Shown: piece by piece, positions 58,121 to 64,000 of the stretch
How the letters are laid out: the number at the start of each line of letters is the position of its first letter
Numbering within the stretch: position 1 is the stretch's first letter
Assembly: GCA_020638675.1 (NCBI GenBank)
Contig: JACKID010000003.1
Span: forward strand, 1-64,000
DNA length: 64,000 bases
Direction of reading: 5' to 3'
Source: Planctomycetota bacterium
GTDB taxonomy: Bacteria > Planctomycetota > UBA8742 > UBA2392
Notes under the pieces: model-generated
What the model was told of the DNA's origin: nothing
Database searches by the model: none
The model's input: the letters and a program-made list of their open reading frames with translations, nothing else
Translations under genes and position numbers: made by a program

Positions 58121-60244
58121 CTAGAGGTCTTCCAGGTCGATCTCGAGGTCGTCTTCGTCGGCCACGGAGGGCTTTGCGGCCTCTTCCTGCCTGGCCGCCG
58201 AGGCGTCCTGCACCTTCGCCACCTCCGCGGCGACCTTCTTGGCGTCTTCGGCCAGCGTTCGCACGACCGTGTTGCCGGTGATCTTGGCCATCAGCTCGCG
58301 GGCAGCGCCGTGGTCCGGGTCGTACTCGATCAGCAGCCGGGCATGGAAGCGGGCGTCGTCGCGGTCGCCGTTTTCGAACAGGTCCTCGGCAAGCCGCAGG
58401 CGAGCGCGGTGGAAGCGCGGGTCTTCTCGCAGGGCCGACAGCAAACAGCCGCGGCCGCGCCGCCGCTGACCCTGTGAAATCAGCAGCTCGCCCATGGCGT
58501 ACAGCAGGTTCTGGTCGCGGCGGTCGATGCTGCGGGCCTTGTGGTACTGGGCCATCGCGCCCTCGGGGTCGCCATCCATCCAGCGCGCGTCGCCCAGGTG
58601 GCGGGTGGCCCAGAAACAGCCGGGCCACTTGCGCAAGGCTTCCTCGCAGAGCTGCTTGAGCTCTTTGACCGCGCGGCGCTCCAGCGCCATCTCGGCCAGG
58701 ATGCGCACCGGCGCCTGCTTCTCGGGCGCGATCTGGGTGAGGTCCACGGCCGCGCGCATGGTGGCTTCGTCGTTGCCTTCCTCGCGCTTGCGCAGCAGGT
58801 CGATGAACTGGCGCACGAGACTTTCCTCGTCGCCGCTCTGGCCGGGCAGGCGCTTGCGGTTATCGGCGCCGGTGACGGCGATGCACAGCCCGTCGTCGTG
58901 CATCCAGGAGCGCTCGAAGATCGAGTAGGGAATCTCGACAGGCTCCAGGAACCGTGGGTCCTGCGCAATCAGCAACTGTCCGACGTCGTCGTAGCCGATG
59001 ACCGCGAGGGCGTGGCCGGACATCCCGTAGTACTCGGTCGTGATGACGGCGACCTTGCTGTCGATGCAGCGCTTGAGCAGCTCGATCGTGCCGAAGAAGC
59101 CCCGGTAGGCGACGCCGCCGAACTCGCGCAGGTAGTCGAACATCTCGGGCCAGCGGGTGCTGGTGCCGCGGAAGATGCGGGCGGCGACCTCGTCCTGCGT
59201 GGCGGGCGCGCCGGCGTAGGTCAGCACATTGGCCAGGGTGTTCGGCGCGCAGTACGCGCGCTTCTGCAGCTTGCGCGGGAAGTCGACCAGCCGCGCCGAC
59301 TTGCCCTTGCTGTGCCGCTCCTCGAGCGACTTGATGCGGACCCGGGTTTCCTTCCGCAGGCGCGTGCGCGGGCGCTGCTGCAAGAGGTCGCGGTAGGCCA
59401 TCATCGCGCCCTCGATGCGCCCGGCACGCTGCAGCGCGAGCGCCATCATGAAGCGGGACTCGTCCACGTCGTCGGCCTCGGGCACCAGCTCGATGGCGCG
59501 CTTCAGGAACGCGCCTGCCTCTTTGTACTGACCGCGGCTGGAATAGAGCTCGGCCATGAGCTTGTAGAACGGTACGTACTCCGGCGACTGCTCAATGCCG
59601 TAGGCGAGCACTTCCATCGCCGGCTCGCTCTTTTCCTGTATGTAGAGCGTGTTGCACAGGCGGAAGAACGCGTCTTCGCAGGTGCTGTCCACCTGCAAAC
59701 CCTTGGCCAGCTGCACTTCAGCTTCCGGGTAGGCTCCGACGCGCATCAGGCGGAAGCCTTCATCGGCGAGCAACTGGGCGCTGATCAGCCCGAACTTTGC
59801 GGCTACTTCCAGCGCGTCCTGGCTGCTCTTGTTCAGCCCCAGCGCGGCGTAGGCGACGCTGAGCGTGCCGCCGGCGTGCACGCGGTAGGGCACCAGCTCT
59901 TCTTCGTCGTGGAGGATACGCTCCAGCAGGATGATCGCACGCTCGGTTCGCCCGCCTTCCAGCATCGCGCGCCCGAGCAGGAAGCGTGCCTCGACGTGGC
60001 AATCCTCGTCGCGCACGGCGCGGTTGAGGACGCTGCGCGCTTCGCGGTAGCAACCCTGGCGGTAGGCGATCGCGCCCAGGACGGTGAGGTATTCGTGGTC
60101 GAACAACAGGTCCGGCCACTGCGTCAGACCGCGGTCGAGCGTCTGGCGGGCGGACTTGTACGCACGGTTGGCCAGGTGCTCACGCGATCTTGCGAGGCAC
60201 ACCTTGCGGCTGGAGAACGATTGCGCTGTTACATCGGAGGCCAT
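58121..60244 (-). CDS. TPR - C39-like cysteine protease - TPR fusion
   Basis: A 707-residue soluble protein. TPR repeats (about 20-300) are followed by a papain-like C39 domain (about 330-465) with Cys in YCAPNTLANVL and His/Asp in SGHALAVIGYDD...AQDP, all of the triad being recognisable. A second TPR block (about 490-640) and an acidic tail ending DEDDLEIDLEDL complete it. C39 domains cut leader peptides of exported peptides. Here no transporter is attached, so it may instead process or bind a partner. No precursor peptide gene is evident nearby. Confidence 0.85.
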   Translation of the reverse strand: MASDVTAQSFSSRKVCLARSREHLANRAYKSARQTLDRGLTQWPDLLFDHEYLTVLGAIAYRQGCYREARSVLNRAVRDEDCHVEARFLLGRAMLEGGRTERAIILLERILHDEEELVPYRVHAGGTLSVAYAALGLNKSSQDALEVAAKFGLISAQLLADEGFRLMRVGAYPEAEVQLAKGLQVDSTCEDAFFRLCNTLYIQEKSEPAMEVLAYGIEQSPEYVPFYKLMAELYSSRGQYKEAGAFLKRAIELVPEADDVDESRFMMALALQRAGRIEGAMMAYRDLLQQRPRTRLRKETRVRIKSLEERHSKGKSARLVDFPRKLQKRAYCAPNTLANVLTYAGAPATQDEVAARIFRGTSTRWPEMFDYLREFGGVAYRGFFGTIELLKRCIDSKVAVITTEYYGMSGHALAVIGYDDVGQLLIAQDPRFLEPVEIPYSIFERSWMHDDGLCIAVTGADNRKRLPGQSGDEESLVRQFIDLLRKREEGNDEATMRAAVDLTQIAPEKQAPVRILAEMALERRAVKELKQLCEEALRKWPGCFWATRHLGDARWMDGDPEGAMAQYHKARSIDRRDQNLLYAMGELLISQGQRRRGRGCLLSALREDPRFHRARLRLAEDLFENGDRDDARFHARLLIEYDPDHGAARELMAKITGNTVVRTLAEDAKKVAAEVAKVQDASAARQEEAAKPSVADEDDLEIDLEDL

Positions 60245-60384
60245 TCATCCTGCCGGGGTCACGCGAGTCGGTGAGCGTCGTCCAAAGCGTCAACTGGTGG
60301 ATTCTAGGCAACATAGGCGCTCCAGCGCAACGACGGGAACCGATCCCGGCGAATTCTCGTCTCAGATGTTGAGAGGAGATTGCG

Positions 60385-60462
60385 ATGCGATACCTGATTC
60401 CGGCTCTGCTGCTGCTTACCGTGGGCATCGTCGCCCAGCCCGGCTACGCGTGAGAAGGCTGA
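60385..60462 (+). other. Signal-peptide segment ending in UGA-Glu-Gly-UGA, in frame with the next gene
   Basis: An ATG at 60385 with strong GAGAGGAG upstream opens a 22-residue typical signal peptide (RYLIPALLLLTVGIVAQ, ending PGYA). The frame then reads TGA (60451), GAA, GGC, TGA (60460) and continues without a break into the 60463 gene. If the two UGA codons are read as selenocysteine, the mature protein would start U-E-G-U. Otherwise this is a leader peptide or a pseudogenised 5' end. No sel genes are in the window. Confidence 0.55.
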
Positions 60463-60741
60463 ATGCCGCCGCCGGTGGGTCCCACCGTAGAGATCTCCGT
60501 AGCCAGGGTCCTGAAGCTCGAGTACACGGGCGAAGACTGGCAGGCCGACGCCAAAGCACTGGCCGCAAAGCTGGCCAAGCTGAACGGAGTAAGAGAGGCC
60601 GTCGCCGGCAAGCAAGGCGTGATCACGCTGAAGCTGACGGAAGAAGCCGAGCTTCAGGAGGAAACGCTCAAGAAACTGGCCAAGGAGGCAGAGATGAAGT
60701 TCATCTCGTTCGCCGCCCCGGAGCCTGAGCCAGAAGACTGA
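60463..60741 (+). CDS. Small HMA-like protein (possible selenoprotein with upstream extension)
   Basis: A 92-residue frame if begun at 60463. The sequence has the beta-alpha-beta pattern of heavy-metal-associated domains (VARVLKLEYTGED, AAKLAKLNGVREAVAGKQGV, TLKLTEEAELQEETLKKLA) but lacks the CxxC metal site, and it has an acidic end (PEPEPED). As written it has no export signal. The in-frame 60385-60462 segment supplies a signal peptide and a UxxU motif with CxxC spacing. A GAGAAGG about 5 nt before the ATG permits conventional internal initiation. Confidence 0.6.
   Translation: MPPPVGPTVEISVARVLKLEYTGEDWQADAKALAAKLAKLNGVREAVAGKQGVITLKLTEEAELQEETLKKLAKEAEMKFISFAAPEPEPED
60473..60487 (+). 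promoter_or_regulatory. Candidate bacterial SECIS hairpin
   Basis: A 6-bp stem CGGTGG/CCACCG closes the 3-nt loop GTC at 60479-60481. The loop starts 16 nt after the second UGA and 25 nt after the first. Bacterial SECIS elements are short hairpins just downstream of the UGA, with a G at the start of the apical loop at roughly this distance. The match is suggestive only, because GC-rich DNA forms such hairpins often. Confidence 0.35.
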
Positions 60742-60747
60742 ACGAAC

Positions 60748-60774
60748 ACGGCCCCCCGATTGTCGCGGGGCCGT
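60748..60774 (+). terminator. Hairpin after the HMA-like gene
   Basis: An 8-bp stem ACGGCCCC/GGGGCCGT (60748-60755 and 60767-60774), followed by TGCGTT, lies 6 bp past the stop codon and between convergent genes. Confidence 0.65.
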
Positions 60775-60788
60775 TGCGTTCATACGTG

Positions 60789-61721
60789 CTAGGTCAACCG
60801 CTTGGTTACTACGTGGCCGGGGCGGAGCTTTGCGGCCTCGATCTTTTTGATCGCTGCGTCGAGGCGCGGGTGTTCGCCGCGGGCGACGCCCTCGGGCGGC
60901 GCGCTGCCGTCGTCCATCTTCACGTCGCCGGCGATGCGCTTCTGAAAGTAGTAGCACGCCGCGAAGATGCGCTCGAGCACCTTGCGCGGCTGGGTCACGC
61001 CCGCGACCGTGTAGGTCAGGTTGACTTTCCTGGTCGTGCCCTGCGCGCCGGGCGCCAGCTTCGCGCCGTCGACCGTCACGCTGAAAATCGGGTCGCCGGT
61101 GGTCTTGCCGCCGTACCACGAGAACGCGTCGCCGTTGCGCTTCATGCCGAGGCAGAGGCAGCAGTCGGTCACGTCCGCCAGCTGGAAACTGCCTGCCAGC
61201 GACATCCCGAACTTGTCGCCGAGCTTGCCCTTCATGCCCGCCAGCTCCGCACTGCGGGCGGCGGCCTTGGCGGCGTCTTCCTTCGGCGGCTGCTTGTCGC
61301 GCTTGAGCGTCTTGGCCACGCGCCCGGCCACCATCTCGAACATCTCGAGGTCGTCCTGCGCCAGCGGCTCGCCGGTAGCGGGCAGCAGCTCCTGGCTGGC
61401 CATGATCTGTACCGGCTCCGGCGTCATCGGGCCGACCTCGAGCCACGGCTCGCTGTCCGCGTTGCGTCCGAACAGGTGCACGTCGGTCAAACTCTGGAAC
61501 AGGCCCTGGCCCAGTATCTCGCCAAGCTGCTGCGGCGGGTTGGCGGGCGTGCCGTTGGCGGCCTGGATGCTGTAGAACGCGCCGGGAAGGTACTCGCGAT
61601 CCTGCGGCAACTCACGGATGGGCGGCAGCAGGTGCGAGGCTTCCTCGCTGCCTGCCTCTTCGTCAAAGCCCATACCGTCGGGCTGCAACTCAGGTCCTTC
61701 CGGTGCCAGCTCGTTGCTCAT
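60789..61721 (-). CDS. Soluble protein of unknown function
   Basis: A 310-residue protein starting at MSNELAPEG after GGGGAAGAG. An acidic, disordered N-terminus (1-35) precedes an alpha/beta region with a Cys pair in DVTDCCLCLGMK and strands NLTYTVAGVTQ. No family is recognised. It is near the sheath gene and the TPR/C39 gene, but nothing links it to secretion. Confidence 0.6.
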   Translation of the reverse strand: MSNELAPEGPELQPDGMGFDEEAGSEEASHLLPPIRELPQDREYLPGAFYSIQAANGTPANPPQQLGEILGQGLFQSLTDVHLFGRNADSEPWLEVGPMTPEPVQIMASQELLPATGEPLAQDDLEMFEMVAGRVAKTLKRDKQPPKEDAAKAAARSAELAGMKGKLGDKFGMSLAGSFQLADVTDCCLCLGMKRNGDAFSWYGGKTTGDPIFSVTVDGAKLAPGAQGTTRKVNLTYTVAGVTQPRKVLERIFAACYYFQKRIAGDVKMDDGSAPPEGVARGEHPRLDAAIKKIEAAKLRPGHVVTKRLT

Positions 61722-61805
61722 CCGCTCTTCCCCGAAGTGTGTAAGTGCAGTCCTCAATATAAGTTTGGGCGTGCCCTTGGTAAGGGTTTGTTGCCGTGGG
61801 GAAAA

Positions 61806-63077
61806 CTACTCGAAGGCCCCGATGCCCGCCTTGGTGCATGCGTTGCGCATCTCGGTGATGCGCCGGTCGAGCTCGCCGCTGTCGCCGAACTCGCGCAGGA
61901 TCGCCGCCCCGGCGCGCCACTGCGTGCGCGCAGACTCCGGCTCGTTCAACGCCAGCAGGCACAGGGTGAAGCTGCACAGGTGCGCGCCTTCCAGCAACCG
62001 GCTGCCCAGTTCCCGCAACGCCGCGATGGAAGTCTCAAACGCCTCGCGCGACTGCTGAAGCCGTCCGGTCTCCAGGTACCGCACGCCGAGGTTGCCCAGC
62101 ACGATCGCCTCGAAGCGCCGGTTGCCGGTTTCGCGGTGGATCCGGAGCGCCTGCACGTAGGTGCGCTCGGCCTGCTCGATGCGCCCCGTCGCCGCGTACA
62201 CCACCGCGAGGTTGCCGAGCAGCATGCCCTCGAAGCGCCGGTCACCCTTGGCGCGCAGGATGTCGAGCGCGCGGGCGTACATGGCTTCAGCCTCGGCGGG
62301 CAGCCCGGCTTCGTTGGTCATGGCGGCGAGATTGCCGAGTGTCGCGGCTTCCAGCTGCGTATCGCCTACCTCGACGAAGATCTCCAGCGCCTGCTGGTAC
62401 AGCTCGATCGCTTCGCTTTCCCGCCCGCTCTGGTAGCACAACAACGCCAGATTCCCCAGCGCCACGCCCTCGCCGCGGCGATTGCCTGAGCGCGCGTGCA
62501 ACTCCAGCGCGCTGCGGTGGGCCTGCTCGGCCTTGCCGATCTCTCCGGTCTGGCTGCACGCTCGCGCCAGGCTGCCGAATGCGAGCGCCTGCCGACCGCT
62601 GTCTTCGGCTTCCCGCGCGAGCTCAAGCGCCTGCTCCAGCAGCGGCTCGGCCTGGCGCGCGTTGCCGGCCAGCAGCAGCGCCTCGGCCGCCCGGCGTATG
62701 GTCTCGGCCTTCTCACGCGCATCGCACAGTGCGGCGCACTCCAGCCAGAGGCGCGCCGCGTCTTCAACGCGCTGGCTGATGGTCGCGTGCTCGGCCGCGC
62801 GGCGCAGGTACAGACGCTGCGTCTGGCGCATGTCGCCGGCGCCCCTCGCGTGGTGGGCAAGCTCGGCCGCGATGCCGTCGGTCGGGTGCGGCTGGTGCTT
62901 CACTTCGCCCCAGGCATCCAGCTCGCCGGTCGGGGGCGGGCCGCCGAACAGGTCCTCGGTCAAGCCGACGGCGAGCGCGTGCAGGCGGGCACGGTCGCTC
63001 GGCAGCTGGACGTCGTAGGCGGCGTCGCGCAGCAGCGCGTGGCGAAACAGGTAGGCGGCTTCGGCCGAGTCAGCCAT
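61806..63077 (-). CDS. Free-standing TPR protein, paralogue of 25091-26437
   Basis: A 423-residue soluble protein starting at MADSAEAAYLFRHALL. The first residues, AAYLFRHALLRDAAYDVQLP, are again the segment found after NTPase domains of STAND regulators. About eight TPR repeats follow, with LGNLA signatures (for example ALGNLALLCYQSGRESEAIE). No NTPase or enzyme domain is attached. Longer upstream frame sequence is palindromic repeat DNA and not coding. Confidence 0.85.
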   Translation of the reverse strand: MADSAEAAYLFRHALLRDAAYDVQLPSDRARLHALAVGLTEDLFGGPPPTGELDAWGEVKHQPHPTDGIAAELAHHARGAGDMRQTQRLYLRRAAEHATISQRVEDAARLWLECAALCDAREKAETIRRAAEALLLAGNARQAEPLLEQALELAREAEDSGRQALAFGSLARACSQTGEIGKAEQAHRSALELHARSGNRRGEGVALGNLALLCYQSGRESEAIELYQQALEIFVEVGDTQLEAATLGNLAAMTNEAGLPAEAEAMYARALDILRAKGDRRFEGMLLGNLAVVYAATGRIEQAERTYVQALRIHRETGNRRFEAIVLGNLGVRYLETGRLQQSREAFETSIAALRELGSRLLEGAHLCSFTLCLLALNEPESARTQWRAGAAILREFGDSGELDRRITEMRNACTKAGIGAFE

Positions 63078-63103
63078 GGGCGCGGATGATACTCCTCCTG
63101 CAT

Positions 63104-63203
63104 TGAGTGGCACCGGCAATCCTGCCGGTGGAGCTGCGCGTCGCGAAGCTCGTGTCGCGACAACCACGTCGCGACCGCAGGCAGGATTGCCTGCGCCACT
63201 CAG
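63104..63203. repeat. Dispersed palindromic repeat, copy C
   Basis: The outer units ACCGGCAATCCTGCCGGT and GCAGGCAGGATTGCCTGC, bordered by GTGGC and GCCAC, flank a GTCGCG/CGCGAC core. The order matches copy A at 34293. It fills the gap between the glycosyltransferase stop and the TPR gene. Confidence 0.75.
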
Positions 63204-63204
63204 T

Positions 63205-64000
63205 TCAATGCGACAGGATTTCGCGCCAGCGCTGGCCGACGGCCTGATAGCAGAAGTGCTCGCTCGCGTAGGCCCGTGCCTTTGCGCCCAGCGCTTCGCG
63301 TGCGCCGGAGTCCTGCAGCAGGCGGCGCATGGCATCGGCCAGATGCTCGGGCGTCGGCTCGGTGCCGATCACGACGCCGGCGGCCTCGAGCTCAGGTGTG
63401 ACCAGCGCGCGGCGTGATGCGACGACCGGCTTTGCCGCCGCCATGCCCTCAATGATCACGTTGCCGAAGTTTTCGAAGCCGACGCTCGGGTGCACCACCA
63501 TCGCTGCACCGGCGACCAGCGCGACCGCTTCATCGTGGCTGCATGGCCCGAGCAGCCGGCATGCGCCGAGCTTGCGGACTCGTTCGGCATACGCGGCGTC
63601 CTCGGCAGTGCCCGCATGCACGGCCTCAAACACCAGCCCTTCCTCGCGCAGCTTGAGCAATGCCTGCGACCACTCCAGCACGCCCTTGCGCGGGTGCAGG
63701 CGGTTGAGGCACAGCACGACCGGCGCGCCTTCCGCCTGCGGCGCGGGCTCGGGCAGTTGCACCGGGTTGGGCACGACGATGGCGCGCGCGTCAGCCAGCT
63801 CCGGGTGCGACAGGCTGCGCTCGCGGTCGGCCTCGCTGCTGAACACCAGGATGCTGCCGCGCGCCAGCGCCCGCGCGCCGAGGTGCCAGCGGATCAGCTT
63901 GCGCAGGCGATGGTGCGCCAGCGCATCCGGGTCCAGCATCCCGCGCGACGCGAGGTACAGCGGCACGCCGGACTTGGCAGCAGCCTCGGCCGCATAGTGC
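63205..64000 (-). CDS. Glycosyltransferase family 4-like protein (partial, right edge)
   Basis: The C-terminal 265 or so residues of a GT-B sugar transferase. It shows the start of the donor domain APVVLCLNRLHPRKGVLEW, then LLGPCSHDEAV, and the nucleotide-sugar motif VGFENFGNVIIEGMAAAKPVV with conserved Glu residues. The frame stays open to position 64000, so the true N-terminus lies beyond the window. It probably acts in lipopolysaccharide or exopolysaccharide synthesis; sugar and acceptor are unknown. Confidence 0.9.
   Translation of the reverse strand, partial: HYAAEAAAKSGVPLYLASRGMLDPDALAHHRLRKLIRWHLGARALARGSILVFSSEADRERSLSHPELADARAIVVPNPVQLPEPAPQAEGAPVVLCLNRLHPRKGVLEWSQALLKLREEGLVFEAVHAGTAEDAAYAERVRKLGACRLLGPCSHDEAVALVAGAAMVVHPSVGFENFGNVIIEGMAAAKPVVASRRALVTPELEAAGVVIGTEPTPEHLADAMRRLLQDSGAREALGAKARAYASEHFCYQAVGQRWREILSH

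Noticed and set aside
63078..63335. N-terminal extension of the second TPR protein
   Set aside because: The sequence is repeat copy C plus antisense of the glycosyltransferase. Homology-like sequence begins at MADSAEAAY.

Overview
The window is GC-rich bacterial chromosome with dense genes and short intergenic palindromes. The best inference for the host is a Planctomycetota-like or similar environmental, double-membrane bacterium. This rests on FG-GAP, Calx-beta and CAP surface proteins with a Gly/Cys - membrane helix - Arg C-terminal tail, a secreted serpin, several lipoproteins, a type VI sheath protein and large TPR proteins. No rRNA or phylogenetic marker is present, so this is not proven.

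Layout. 1-4.1 kb is the end of an integrated element: two tyrosine recombinases and a helix-turn-helix protein beside the 3' half of a tRNA-Arg gene that looks like the attachment scar. 4.1-11.5 kb holds an XRE regulator, a giant FG-GAP surface protein and a FetAB-type ABC exporter. 11.8-16.1 kb is the most rearranged stretch. A membrane-protein gene and pyrE converge, and between them lie three unrelated single genes (a nuclease-like lipoprotein, an Imm1-like immunity protein and a small immunity-like protein), interleaved with extra copies of the 3' ends of both flanking genes. 16-19.3 kb is a minus-strand operon including ribF. 19.4-20.2 kb has tRNA-Gln and a GIY-YIG gene between direct repeats.

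20-34 kb carries secreted and housekeeping genes: a large envelope protein, a cyclophilin, a STAS protein, a TPR protein, a fused aconitase-family hydratase, a serpin and a CAP-domain surface protein. 34-43 kb has a HAD phosphatase, pepP, lipoproteins, a degenerate Lnt-like protein, panB and a class III cyclase operon. 44.7-47.8 kb is a compact minus-strand operon. It has a small acidic protein, an ABC-ATPase/GNAT fusion and a complete phage-type terminase large subunit, the last two overlapping at ATGA; a small membrane protein follows. No other phage gene is present, and this is the best candidate for an undescribed system.

48-54.7 kb has arginase, two tandem GGDEF cyclases and an M61 protease. 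55-64 kb has a CopD-like protein, a fused TssB-TssC sheath protein, a TPR/C39-like protease/TPR fusion, a small protein whose in-frame upstream region encodes a signal peptide followed by UGA-Glu-Gly-UGA (possible selenoprotein), a free-standing TPR protein and a glycosyltransferase cut by the right edge. Several families of short palindromic repeats are scattered through the intergenic spaces, and one lies in frame inside the sheath gene.
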